This document shows, one piece after another, positions 1 through 9,818 of a stretch of DNA of 64,000 nucleotides (the first letter of the stretch is position 1; each line of letters starts with the position of its first letter). The notes below the pieces were generated by a model. The model saw only the letters and a program-made list of their open reading frames with translations, was not told where the DNA came from and did no database searches. The position numbers were made by a program, and so were the translations under genes. Source of the DNA: Selaginella moellendorffii (Eukaryota > Streptophyta > Lycopodiopsida > Selaginellales > Selaginellaceae); assembly GCF_000143415.4 (NCBI RefSeq), contig NW_003314304.1, positions 313,418 to 377,417 of the forward strand. The letters run 5' to 3'.

Positions 1-1550
1 ATAAAGTTTACATTTATATAGAAAAGCAAGCTTAATATTAAAAATAAAACTTATAAGTTTTACATTCTTTACTTATTGGAAAACCACAATAAGAAACAAT
101 GAATTCTAATCAGCTTTTGTTAGTTTTTATTTTTTTGTTAAAATGAACTTAAATTGAAATTAATGCCTTTCCAATTTTATAGATGATTTGCCAAAGTGAA
201 TTTAGGTATGTGAAATTTTATAATTATTTAGTATATAATTTTTTTTTTTGTTTAACACTTAGTGTGCAATAATGTATACTAGATTTGTTTCTTTATTGTT
301 AAAATAATAAAATGAAAACTTATTAGACACAATAAAAATAATTTATTTCTATAATAATTTACTTCAATTGCATAAAACATCCTTAACATGGGGAGAAACA
401 CATGAATCCATTCATCTCATTCAAGTGCTTCAAAATCTTTTGTGTTTAAAAATTGTTATTTAAATCTATAATTTATAAAAAAAAAACTAAAGATTATCCT
501 CAAACCTGTCAAAGAGTGTTGAATCAAGCATTCCATCCCCCAGTAATTTTCTAAAACTCACGTAATGAGATAATGAAGAAACTGCAATGCTAAAAAGCTA
601 ACACATTTGACTAAATAACTAGGCAAATTGTGATTTTACTTCACATATTCATGATAATTTGTTTCTTTTTACATCCTTTTAATGAAATTATCATTGTTAA
701 TTATTTTTTGGATTGTTCAGAAAGAAGAAGGAAATACCAAATTTTTTATGATCATTTCTTTATTACCTTGATAATATTAAAATATTAGCTATAGTGAAAT
801 AGTAATATTAAAATCAAGTTAAAGTAGTGATTTTGAAGTTACTATAAACTAAGTATATATATTCCAATCATTAATTATTAAATTTTATTTTTAGATCATT
901 TAATAGATGATATGAAAACTTACCAAAAATATTTAATATATAAACATTCAAGTATTATGTATTTGGGATTGGTTATACAAATTAAAATCTAAACTATTTA
1001 AATTTATTATATAATATCTTTATATTATATTATGATATACCCTTCTAGTTATTCTATCACTCATGTATTTTTTTTAGTAAAACTCAAATTTAAATAAAGA
1101 TCATATATATCATTTTCAATAAATTTAGCAATAGAAAATAGCTTTTTCTTTTAAAAATATATTTTAAATCACTAATTGTTTATAAATTTAGAACTTTATT
1201 TCATTTACTTGTACTTAATGAAATTAAAATAATTTTTAAAAATTATATAAGAACATCATCTTACTTAGGGAGGATGAGTATTCAATTTAATGAGAGCAGC
1301 TTGGACATAATGTTTTTATAACTTAATATTATAACAAATTTATATTTTATTATAATAATTATTATGTGATTGCACATGCTTGCATTATATATTTACACAT
1401 GTGTGAAAGTTTTTTGTAGTTGTATACAAAAATTTAATGAGATACCGGAGTATCAAAACTTTAATAAGATATTAGTCTAATTATTAAATTTTTTGACATA
1501 TAAACTTTCAAAATTAAATCAAATTGATGATTTTGAAACAGCAACAAAGT
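1..1550. other. AT-rich gene-free flank
   Basis: This stretch is strongly AT-rich, with many homopolymer A and T runs and frequent stops in all frames. I see no coding pattern, RNA gene or clear terminal repeat in it. It resembles the AT-rich right-hand flank of the window, so the gene-dense part seems bracketed by AT-rich DNA. Confidence 0.6.
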
Positions 1551-1745
1551 CATTTGAATAAGAAACTCCTTGATGAGAGCATTGCCTTCCCCAATAGCTA
1601 CACAATGGACAATTCTAGTGGCATCAACTGGCTCAGTTCTCTTTCAGCTGCTTTGAATACTAATCGATATGTTATCACAAGTTAACTGCGTTTTAGACAA
1701 TTACCCAGTTTTACTGCCGGCAGGGGTTCTTCTTGAGCAGAAAAT

Positions 1746-1953
1746 AAAGATCACGCTGGCAAGATTTAGATATTCCAACTTTCTGGATGATGCCTGGAGT
1801 AGAATTTACGCATGGAAAAAGAGGAAAAGAACAAATGCAATATGCGGCATGGTTGGAGTCTCTCGCATTTCACGAAAACGACATCCCGCAAACCTTGACA
1901 CACATTTTTAAGAGCGTCTCCCACTACCAAAGTGGAGAAGGGAATTTTTCCTA
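1746..1953 (+). other. short orphan coding-like stretch, possible 3' exon or gene remnant
   Basis: The base composition changes sharply from AT-rich to mixed at about 1560. One plus-strand frame is open after a TAA at about 1743 and ends at TAG 1951-1953, giving about 68 codons with amphipathic, protein-like composition (for example HENDIPQTLTHIFKSVSHY). A different frame carries an ATG-less open stretch at 1669-1911. I do not recognise a family in either. It could be the last exon of a decayed gene or an unrecognised single-exon fragment. The call rests only on composition and the open frame. Confidence 0.25.
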
Positions 1954-2452
1954 GACACCTCTAAACCATGCAGCACAAGAAGAGCCAAGAGAATCCACGT
2001 CTGTATAAACTCGTATTCATTCTATTCTTTTGACGTTTTAGATCTTGTTTACAAGTTTAGAACGACCACCTTTCCGGTGCCTCAATTCCACCACCTTTCA
2101 TTGTTCCTATTCCTTTTGTGCGTGTGTTGTAAAGCTGCAAGGAAAAGTCGATGCAAGGACGAACGATTTCTCTCTAGCTTTGTTTCTTGCTTTTGTTCTT
2201 GAAGGGACCGCTTTGCCTAGCTAGGATCTCTAATGGAACCAAGAACAAAAAGAAATGTGAGAGAAAGAGAGAAGGAAATAAAAAAGTTTAGCATATAGTA
2301 ATAGACCTATGGTGAAAGCACCACCAAATCTTGCGTGATTTTAATCAACCGATAAATATTTCTACCCCCCAAACAGTGAAACACTTGTGCCTTCCAAGCC
2401 ACTCGCCAAAAAAGAAACAAGCAAAAAGGGAGAAAACAGAGGAATTTCGAGA
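1954..2452. other. upstream region of the LysM receptor gene
   Basis: About 500 bases of non-coding sequence lead to the ATG at 2453. There is no convincing ORF. The region should hold the promoter and 5' UTR of the LysM gene; I could not identify a clear TATA element at a usable position. Confidence 0.4.
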
Positions 2453-3896
2453 ATGGAGAATGCCTTTGCAGTGATGGCGATTCTTGCGTCAGTCTTCTGG
2501 AGCACAGCGGTCTCCAAGTTCTACATCGAATCGTGCTCGGGCGAGGACAAGTGTAAATCGCTGCTGGGCTATCGAATTGTTGCCGACACGAGGATCTCAA
2601 ACGTGGTGGCCATGTTTGGAGTCACCACCGATGAAATCCTGGGATCAAACAACTACGAGGTCGCGATTCCAGAGCCCGACGACGTGATCATCCAGGCCCA
2701 GGAGCTCCTCCGGATCCCAGTCTCGTGCGCTTGCTCCAATGGCATCCGGCGCACCGATTCCATCGTCTACTCTGTCCGCCAGGAAGGCGAGACGCTCTTC
2801 TCGATCTCCAATGAAGTCTTCGGAGGGATGGTCACTCCCTTGCAAATCTTCCAGGCCAACAGCAACGATCCAGGCGGGGATTTGAGCGAGAGGGGGCTGA
2901 ATTCCAGCACGGAGGTTGCAATTGGGAAGAGATTGCTGATCCCCTTCCCCTGCGCTTGCAACGCGGGGAATTTCAAGGGGATCCCTGCGATGTTCGTGTC
3001 TTACATGGTCCAGAGAGGGGAATCCACGTTTGAGATCGCGAGCTTGTTTGATTCCAGCGTTTCCAGCGTCGTGGAGCTCAATGGGATGCAAAAGGGATCA
3101 TCCCTCGCGGCTGGAGACGTGCTCGAAGTTCCAATCCCAGGCAAGTTTTTTGAGAATTCAATGATCTCTCATCTTCCAAAAAAAAATGGAAAATCCAGCC
3201 TGTGAGTCATCCTTTGATTCGAGAGCTGTGGACTATGGATTGATGGTTCCAAACGGGACTTATACCATCACTGCCGATCGATGCGTCCAGTGTTCTTGCA
3301 ACTATCCAAGGTAAACCCATGATGAGATCTTGGATCATGGAAAGATCATCTATGTTTTTCCAGGCTAGATTGCACTCCTGCTCCATCCAGCTCCGGATTT
3401 CCATGTCCAGCTCCTCGCTGCGCCGGGAGCAATCTCAAAATTGGTGAATTCACCACCAAAGCTTCGCTCCAAGGCTGTCAAGTTACGTCTTGCTCGTACA
3501 ATGGTTTCCACGACTCGGTCATCTTCACTGGGTATATAAAGCGTTCCTCTTTAAACATAGATCTATAAACCTTGTAACTCTTCCATTTGCTCTTTCTTTC
3601 TCAGCTTGGAAAACACGAATCAATCAACATGTCCTGGTAAGTTTCATGGTTTCGAGATCGTTGATAATCGTTTTTTTTCTCTGGCAGTTTCATCACCACC
3701 TCCAACATACAGGCAGTACATGCCTGCCTCGACACCTGATTCATCGCCCATCATAGAACCGCAGAACATTATTTCGAACCAAGTCACGCCGATCAATGCT
3801 GGAACAGCTCAACAATCCTCTTCTTCGTTTTCCTCGTTTCATCACATCGAGAAGCGTTTGCTAGTACTCACATCTCTCACACTACTACTACTCTAG
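2453..3896 (+). CDS. LysM-domain GPI-anchored receptor protein (LYM/CEBiP type)
   Basis: Likely an extracellular receptor for N-acetylglucosamine-containing ligands such as chitin or peptidoglycan, tethered to the plasma membrane by a GPI anchor. Exons I read: 2453-3140, 3199-3310, 3364-3531, 3605-3636, 3688-3896; the total is 1,209 nt, or 402 aa. Residues 1-21 form a signal peptide. Three LysM-like units lie at about 40-90, 106-165 and 184-229, separated by the family's Cys-x-Cys pairs (C92/C94, C167/C169). A Cys-rich region follows, then a Ser/Pro-rich stretch and a hydrophobic tail (LLVLTSLTLLLL) typical of a GPI signal. There is no kinase domain, so signalling would need a partner LysM kinase. 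The first intron has a GC donor (ccag|gcaagt), which restores the expected VPIPAC join. The start is the first ATG followed by a good signal peptide. Confidence 0.9.
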
Positions 3897-4213
3897 ATCC
3901 AGGTGTATATGCATACTCTCCTTTAAGAAAAGAAGCGTCTTTGTGTATATATATATACTCAAAAGCTTCTTCTTTGGTAGAAAAGAAAGAAGAGCCTTTT
4001 TTTTTCTATAGTTTTGAATCTACTTTTGTATCTCACATTCGAGGACGTAGCTCTAGCAATAATGCAGGGTCATGGGACCTTGTGGCTGATTACAAATCCA
4101 ACAAAAGGCGAGAACAACGCACTTGTTTGATCATAGTTTGCCGAGAAAGGCAAGCTTTTCCACGGTGTTCTTTTGCCAACTTTGCAGCTTTCAAGGCACG
4201 AAACAAGTTTTAG
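3897..4213. other. convergent 3' intergenic region
   Basis: This gap separates the stop of the LysM gene (+) from the stop of the PPR gene (-). It contains short AT-rich stretches, including a tatatatata run near 3945-3957, that could serve as polyadenylation sequence for either gene. I see no further gene. Confidence 0.4.
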
Positions 4214-5884
4214 TCAAGACGCAAAGATTAGATCGGCCAATCCCACGAACGCTGCTGAGTTACTTGGATCGACCCCTTGCAAGAGCTGCGTGGCTGCTTG
4301 CCTTCCACAACTTGTATCAAAGTGGAGCCTCGACGCACCAAGGAGAGTTCCCAGCTCCGCGGCATTTGGAACGAACGAGAAACTCTCCACCATTTGCTGT
4401 GCTTGGTTGATCTTCCCTGCCCGGCCAAGTATGTCAATCACACAACAAAGCTGCTCTCTCGACGGCTCTATTCCAAAGTCATCTCGCATCGACACAAACA
4501 AGTTCCAGCCTTCCTGGAGGAGTCCGATGTGGCTACACGCCGAGAGAACTGTTCTAACACAGCCCTTCTCGGGCTCCACTCCTTCCAAAACCATGAGCTT
4601 GAAGAGCTTGATAGAATCTTGGATATGGCCAAACTGTGCAAAAGCAGCTATTATAGAGCTCCAGGCAATCTGGTCTCTCTCCTCCGGCATTGTGTAGAAC
4701 AAGCTTCCTACCTCGCGCAGATGCCCGTTTTGGGCATATGACGAGAGCATAGAGCTCCATGCAACCACGTCCTTTTGAGGCATGCCAAAAAAGACTAACT
4801 TAGCTTCCTCAAAGAGATCGTTTCTAAAGTATGCTAGCATTAGAGCATTCCATGACAGAATGTTATGCTCTCTTGTTTTGACAAACACGTCCACTGCTTC
4901 TTCCAGATAGCCATGTCGGGCATAGAGATCCAGCATTGCGGTGGATGAGACTACGTTGTGCTCGGGCATCATATCAAACAAAGTCTTTGCTCGATCAAGG
5001 CTGTGGTGTGATCCTGTCATCAGGCTCGTGTATGAAGTCACGTCTCTCACTGGCATTTCTTCAAACAATCTCTCTGCCTCGTCGATATGCCCATTTCGGG
5101 CATAGGCTTGAAGAGCTGCGTTCCAAGTCACGAGGTCTCTCTCCGCCATCTCTTCAAATATCTCTTTTGCTTCTAACACTTTTCCAGCTTGACCATAGGC
5201 CGAAACCATCGTATTCCAAGTCACCACAGTTCTCCCACTCATCCTGTCAAACAAATCTCTAGCTTTTTCTACGTATCCATTGATTGTGTATGACGAGAGC
5301 ATCGCATTCCACGAGAAAACGTTTGAATCTGGCAAAGCTCGAAAGATTCTTTCAGATTCGTCAATATGCCCAGATCGGGCATATGCAAGCATCATCGCGA
5401 TTCCAGCTACAGAGTTTAGCTTCGGCATCCTTTTCAGAATATCGCTTCCTTCCATCAGAAATCCTTCCTGAGCATAAGCCGCAACCATTGCATTCCATGA
5501 AACTTCGGTGGGTTTTGATATTCTGTCAAAAACCCTCTTCGCTTTATAGACATGCCCAGCTTGGGCATATGCTGTGATCATGATGTTAAACGATGCAACG
5601 TTTGGATTTGGGATTTTTTCAAAAACACTCTCTGCTTGATCCAAATTCCCATTCCTTGCGCAATCCATTAAGGTTTTGTTCCACGAAACCACGCTGGGTT
5701 TTGAGACCTTTCGAGAGCTCTCCATCGTTTTACCCAATTGCCCGCCTTGGCAAAGTGAGCTCTCCGATTCCTTCCCGGGAAATTCCAAAATGCTCCCATT
5801 CCACTGCGTGGGCGATCCATCCGGTGCAAGGAATTCGCTGGGCTTGCGATAAAGCCCACCAGACGAAAGAGCTCTCTCCACCAT
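4214..5884 (-). CDS. PLS-class pentatricopeptide repeat protein (556 aa, intronless)
   Basis: A sequence-specific RNA-binding protein, expected to act on chloroplast or mitochondrial transcripts. The single open frame of 556 codons carries a dozen or more tandem PPR motifs of about 31-35 residues from about residue 65 onward, recognisable by repeats of VSWNAM, AYAQ.G and A..LF..M. The C-terminal part (LGRAG..., PNAAELGTLLGASR) matches the start of an E domain, but there is no DYW deaminase domain, so any editing role would need a partner. The ATG at 5884 is the first in frame; the ATG at about 5725 (MESSRK) is a plausible alternative. Targeting is inferred from the family. The gene runs head-to-head with the FKBP gene, with only 55 bases between start codons. 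Confidence 0.92.
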   Translation of the reverse strand: MVERALSSGGLYRKPSEFLAPDGSPTQWNGSILEFPGKESESSLCQGGQLGKTMESSRKVSKPSVVSWNKTLMDCARNGNLDQAESVFEKIPNPNVASFNIMITAYAQAGHVYKAKRVFDRISKPTEVSWNAMVAAYAQEGFLMEGSDILKRMPKLNSVAGIAMMLAYARSGHIDESERIFRALPDSNVFSWNAMLSSYTINGYVEKARDLFDRMSGRTVVTWNTMVSAYGQAGKVLEAKEIFEEMAERDLVTWNAALQAYARNGHIDEAERLFEEMPVRDVTSYTSLMTGSHHSLDRAKTLFDMMPEHNVVSSTAMLDLYARHGYLEEAVDVFVKTREHNILSWNALMLAYFRNDLFEEAKLVFFGMPQKDVVAWSSMLSSYAQNGHLREVGSLFYTMPEERDQIAWSSIIAAFAQFGHIQDSIKLFKLMVLEGVEPEKGCVRTVLSACSHIGLLQEGWNLFVSMRDDFGIEPSREQLCCVIDILGRAGKINQAQQMVESFSFVPNAAELGTLLGASRLHFDTSCGRQAATQLLQGVDPSNSAAFVGLADLIFAS

Positions 5885-5939
5885 CGCGGTCGTGGATCAT
5901 CTTATCTTCTCCGGATTTCCCCTAAAAACAGAGCATGCC
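5885..5939. promoter_or_regulatory. 55-bp head-to-head spacer between PPR and FKBP start codons
   Basis: The PPR ATG (minus, 5884) and the FKBP ATG (plus, 5940) are 55 bases apart. Both 5' UTRs and the core promoters must fit here or reach into the opposite gene's coding sequence. No TATA element is obvious. The divergent arrangement is seen directly; shared regulation is inferred. Confidence 0.5.
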
Positions 5940-6683
5940 ATGGCAACTCTGTTCCACTGCCGCATTCCCACTCCAAGATCGCGAATTCTCACGCGCAGGA
6001 GGCGCATTCTCTGTGAACTGGAAGAGCAACAGCAGCAGCAATCCCCAAAGAAGCAAGATCCAGGCACCAAAATCCAGCTCGATTCCTCCACAGACTGGAT
6101 CGCTTCGTTGCTGACAAGAAGATTTGGACTGGGGGCAGGCCTGGGATACGTGGGCTTCCTCGCATTCGGTGTAATCTCCGAGCAGATCAAAACGAGAACG
6201 GAGGTTGCCCTCGAGGAGCAAGGCTCCAGGTCAGAAATCCTCGCTTAGATTCGTCCTTTCGCTTAGATCTTGCGAGATTCTTGCAGGGAAATCCAAGATG
6301 GAAAAGAGACCGTGCTTCCGAATGGAGTGAGATTCACAGACCTGGTAATCGGAGGAGGGGCTTCTCCCAGGCGCGGGGATTTGGTGGTCGTGGATCTTGT
6401 GGGGAGAGTGACAAGCACTGGAGAGAAATTCGTTGACACGATCGGGAACAAGAGGCCACTGGTGTTCGTGTATGGCGCGAAGCCATACTCTGGTGGGATG
6501 TGCGATGGATTGGAGTTTGCGCTGGCATCGATGAACGCCGGTGGCGAGAGGAGGGTGATCGTGCCTCCTGCGCTAGGGTTTGGCGAGCGAGGGGAAGATT
6601 TTGGAGCTCAAGGAAGAGTCGATCCAGACCAAGAGCTTGAATTCGTTGTCCAGCTTAGAAAGGTATCGATCTCGCCCACATAG
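5940..6683 (+). CDS. FKBP-type peptidyl-prolyl isomerase, chloroplast FKBP17-like
   Basis: An FK506-binding-protein-type prolyl cis-trans isomerase, probably in the chloroplast. Two exons, 5940-6229 and 6287-6683 (57-nt intron), give 228 aa. The Arg-rich, acid-poor N terminus (residues 1-30) looks like a transit peptide. A hydrophobic stretch at about 62-80 (GLGAGLGYVGFLAFGVI) may be a membrane or thylakoid-transfer segment. The FKBP fold covers about 105-225, with GDLVVVDLVGRV, VFVYGAKPYSGGMCDGLE, RRVIVPPALGFGE and an ending KVSISPT that resembles the KVSIAPA end I recall for Arabidopsis FKBP17-2/17-3. Several catalytic aromatics of canonical FKBPs are not obvious, as in other lumenal FKBPs, so isomerase activity is uncertain. 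The upstream in-frame GTG at 5892 is not an ATG, so 5940 is the start. Confidence 0.88.
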
Positions 6684-6709
6684 ATCCTCCCAGGAACTCT
6701 AGAGAATGG

Positions 6710-9409
6710 ATGTTTCCATTCAACCGGAAGGGCGTCTTGCTTTCTAGTGGAAGGCTCATTCGCAGCGTGAATTTGCAAGCGAGCAACACATCTCTGGAGC
6801 AATCAATTCTTGCCCTGATCGCCCAAGAGCAGCAGCAAGCTCCTGATCCAGCAGAGTGCGCGCGATTGATCATCGCCTGCAAGAACGCCAAAGCCCACGA
6901 GCAAGGAAAATCCATCCATGGCTTCCTCGCACGGCACGGCCTCCTCCATCACAATCGTATCCTCGCGGAGCTCCTGCTCGAGATGTACATCCGCTGTGGC
7001 AACCTGGATGACGCCACCCAGATCTTCGATTCCATGCCGGAGAGAGATCTCAAGTCCTGGTCCAGGATGATCACCGCAAATGCCCAGAGTGGGAACTACA
7101 CGCAGGCATTTGCGCTTTTCCAGAAACTCCACGTCCACGGTGTTCTTCCCAACCAGATCGCGCTGGTTGCCACTCTCAACTCCTGCCTCGCCGACCACCA
7201 GGTGAGATCCGTTCACGAGTGCGCTCGAGAGATCCACTGCGAGCACGAGAAGATCGTCGCGACTGCGCTGCTCAACGCCTATGGCAAATGCGGCGACCTG
7301 GAGAGCGCTGGAGCGATCTTCCGCGGGATGGAGGAGCGAGACTTGATCTCCTGGACCGCGCTGATCACCGGATACGCCCAGTTTGGCCACTCCCGTCAAG
7401 CTCTCGACCTCTACCGGGAGATGCTCATGGACGGAGTCTCGCCGAGCAGGATCACTTTCCTCTCGCTCTTGAGCGCTTGCACGAAGCTGGGAAGCTTGCG
7501 AGAGGCCAGCCTCGTCCACGATCACATCCGGCAGAGTGGCAACCAGCAGGGGCTCTCGATCCAGAACGGGGTCGTTTGTATGTATCACCGCTGTGGCAGT
7601 GTCGAGAATGCCAAGCTGGTGTTCGATGCGATGCCTCGGCGAGACGTTATCTCGTGGACGTCGATGATCGCGGCCTATGCCCAGAGTGGTAGCTGTGACG
7701 ATGCGATCAGGCTGTACAGGAGAATGGAGCTGGAAGGGGAGAAGCCAAACAAGGTGACGTTCCTTGCGGCTATGGAAGCTTGTGCGAAGTCTTTGGCTCC
7801 GGAAGAAGAAGCCGAGGCTCTCCACAGGTGCGTGATCGAGAGCGGGCTGGAAACCGACGTTGTGGTGGCCACTGCACTCGTCAACATGTATGGAAAGTCT
7901 GCCAGAACGCTCGGAAGAGCTCAAGAGATCTTCGATGGAGTAGAGAAGCGGGACAACGTCGTGTGGAACGCACTGATCGCGGCCTACGCGCAGCACGGCT
8001 GCCGCGACCGTGCGCTGGATCTCCTGGAGCAAATGCAGCGCCAGAGTTTCTTTCCGGACAAGCCGGCCTTTGTGTCCGTCCTGAGCGCGCTCACTGGCTC
8101 GTCCTCGCTCGCGCTGGGACGATCCATCCACGCCGCCATCGCCGACAAAGGCTTCGAGTCGGACAGCATCGTCCGGAACGCGCTGATGAACATGTATGGC
8201 AAGTGTGGCTGCGCCGAGGACGCGCTCCGGCTGTTCGAGGCCTCGCCGAGGCTCCAAAACGTGATCTCCTGGAACACCGTGATCGCCGTGCACGCGCAGA
8301 ACGGCGAGCACCAGCGATCCATGGTTCTCTTCCATCGAATGCAGCTCGCAGGAGTTCCAGCCGATCGAGCAACCTTGCTCACAGTTCTCTACGCATGCAC
8401 GAATCCAGCAGCTCTTAGAACCGGGAGGATTGTCCGCGAGCTCGCCACCCAGCGCGGCTACCACCACGAAGTCAAGTTCCAGACCGCGCTCGTTCTCATG
8501 CACGCCAAGTGCGAAACTCTCGACGCCGCGGTGGAGGTGTTCGAGAGCATGCACCACCGAGACACCCCCTCCTGGAACGCCATGGTCGCAGCGTATGGCT
8601 ACCACGGTAACTGCGACCTCGCGCGGAGAACCTTCGACGACACCCCTGACAAGAACCTCGCGTCCTGGAACTCGATCATCGCAGCGTGTTCTCTCAACGG
8701 CCGCTGGAAAGAAAGCTTCAAGCTCTTGCAGCAAATGCAAGTCGATGGCGCCGTCCCGGACACTGTCACGCTAGTCACAGTTCTCAGCGCCTGCGCTGCC
8801 GGAAGCGCCATCGCCAAAGGACGAGCCGTGCATAGATTCGCGGCCGAGAACGGGCTCATGTCCGACGTTGCGGTGGCGAATGGCGTCGTGGACTTCTACG
8901 GGAAGTGTGGATGCCTGCTCGAAGCTCGCGCGGTGCTGGACAAGATGGCCAAGCTCGACGAGGTAACATGGAACTCGCTGCTTGCCGGATATGCCCAGCA
9001 CGGATATGGCGTGGAAACGCTCGAGGCCTTCACCGAGATGCAGCACCGGGGCTACTCCGCCAACCGAATCACGTTCATGAGCGTCTTGCATGCATGCAGT
9101 CACGTCGGGCTCGTGGCCGAGGGCTGCAAGTATTTCAGCAGCATGATCGGCGACTATGGCTTCCAGCCGATTGAGGAGCACTGCGGCTGCATGATTGATC
9201 TGCTGGGACGAGCTGGGCACTTGAGTGAAGCCAAGATGCTGCTTGCGAGAATGCCGTTTAAGCCCAACCTGATTGCCTGGATGTCCCTGCTTGGCTCTTG
9301 CAAGGTTCATGGGAATCTAGAGCTGGGAAGGGACGCAGCGCTCAAAGTTTTGGAGTTCGACCCCGAGAATGCTGCCGCTCATATGCTGCTGTCCGAAATC
9401 GTCACCTAG
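6710..9409 (+). CDS. PLS-class pentatricopeptide repeat protein (899 aa, intronless)
   Basis: An organelle RNA-binding PPR protein encoded in a single exon. About twenty or more repeat units run from about residue 65 to 830, with alternating P, L and S types; signatures include MYGKCG, ISWTALI.GYAQ.G, AL.L...M and FLS.L.AC. The C terminus (HCGCMIDLLGRAGHL, WMSLLGSCKVHGN, LE.DPENAAAHMLLSEIVT) enters an E motif and then stops, so the E+ and DYW domains are absent. Recruitment of a separate DYW protein would be the usual inference for such E-type proteins. The ATG lies only 26 bases after the FKBP stop codon, so its promoter must overlap the FKBP gene or its 3' UTR. The coding region is GC-rich, which creates long meaningless antisense frames. 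Confidence 0.93.
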   Translation: MFPFNRKGVLLSSGRLIRSVNLQASNTSLEQSILALIAQEQQQAPDPAECARLIIACKNAKAHEQGKSIHGFLARHGLLHHNRILAELLLEMYIRCGNLDDATQIFDSMPERDLKSWSRMITANAQSGNYTQAFALFQKLHVHGVLPNQIALVATLNSCLADHQVRSVHECAREIHCEHEKIVATALLNAYGKCGDLESAGAIFRGMEERDLISWTALITGYAQFGHSRQALDLYREMLMDGVSPSRITFLSLLSACTKLGSLREASLVHDHIRQSGNQQGLSIQNGVVCMYHRCGSVENAKLVFDAMPRRDVISWTSMIAAYAQSGSCDDAIRLYRRMELEGEKPNKVTFLAAMEACAKSLAPEEEAEALHRCVIESGLETDVVVATALVNMYGKSARTLGRAQEIFDGVEKRDNVVWNALIAAYAQHGCRDRALDLLEQMQRQSFFPDKPAFVSVLSALTGSSSLALGRSIHAAIADKGFESDSIVRNALMNMYGKCGCAEDALRLFEASPRLQNVISWNTVIAVHAQNGEHQRSMVLFHRMQLAGVPADRATLLTVLYACTNPAALRTGRIVRELATQRGYHHEVKFQTALVLMHAKCETLDAAVEVFESMHHRDTPSWNAMVAAYGYHGNCDLARRTFDDTPDKNLASWNSIIAACSLNGRWKESFKLLQQMQVDGAVPDTVTLVTVLSACAAGSAIAKGRAVHRFAAENGLMSDVAVANGVVDFYGKCGCLLEARAVLDKMAKLDEVTWNSLLAGYAQHGYGVETLEAFTEMQHRGYSANRITFMSVLHACSHVGLVAEGCKYFSSMIGDYGFQPIEEHCGCMIDLLGRAGHLSEAKMLLARMPFKPNLIAWMSLLGSCKVHGNLELGRDAALKVLEFDPENAAAHMLLSEIVT

Positions 9410-9630
9410 ATAGCTCGGTTCCTTGGCTAAACAGCTCAAGTTTTTGAGATTCCTACAAATGCCATCTTGCACAAGAACAAGAATTCTATCATCAGCAAAT
9501 GCCCAGAAGGAGGATTTTTCACAAGAACAGGTTTTTGAGATCCCACCGCAAATGCCCAGAAGGAGAACAGTTTGGGAATCTTACAGAAAAAACCGGTAAA
9601 GTTTTTTAGAAAACTTCCACAATTGCACTT

Positions 9631-9702
9631 TGTGGCTGCTGGGATTCGAGCCCAGGTCTCCACGGCCACAACGTGGAATTCTCACCACTAAACTACAGCC
9701 AC
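9631..9702 (-). tRNA. tRNA-His: tRNA-His, anticodon GTG
   Basis: On the minus strand a 72-nt cloverleaf can be folded by eye. The acceptor stem is GTGGCTG/CAGCCAC with A73. The D arm is GTTT..GAAT. The anticodon stem is CCACG/CGTGG with loop TTGTGGC, reading anticodon GTG (plus-strand 9667-9669). The T arm is CTGGG/CCCAG with loop CTCGAAT. No intron is present, and the 3' CCA is not encoded, as expected for a nuclear gene. The sequence agrees with the plant nuclear tRNA-His I know. The G-1 residue would be added after transcription. A T-rich run lies just past the gene's 3' end (about 9600-9607), suitable for Pol III termination. Confidence 0.95.
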
Positions 9703-9818
9703 ATTCAATCACTAAGACATATATTTAACTTGATAATCCTAATTTATTTTTTAATAAAAAACTCACATTCAATCACTTATTACAGACATCTATTTAACTT
9801 CATAGTAATTTTATCAAA

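Noticed and set aside
6803-8740. 645-codon open frame antisense to the long PPR gene
   Set aside because: It is a GC-rich shadow frame of the PPR coding region; its translation shows no domain and the sense strand has clear PPR repeats.
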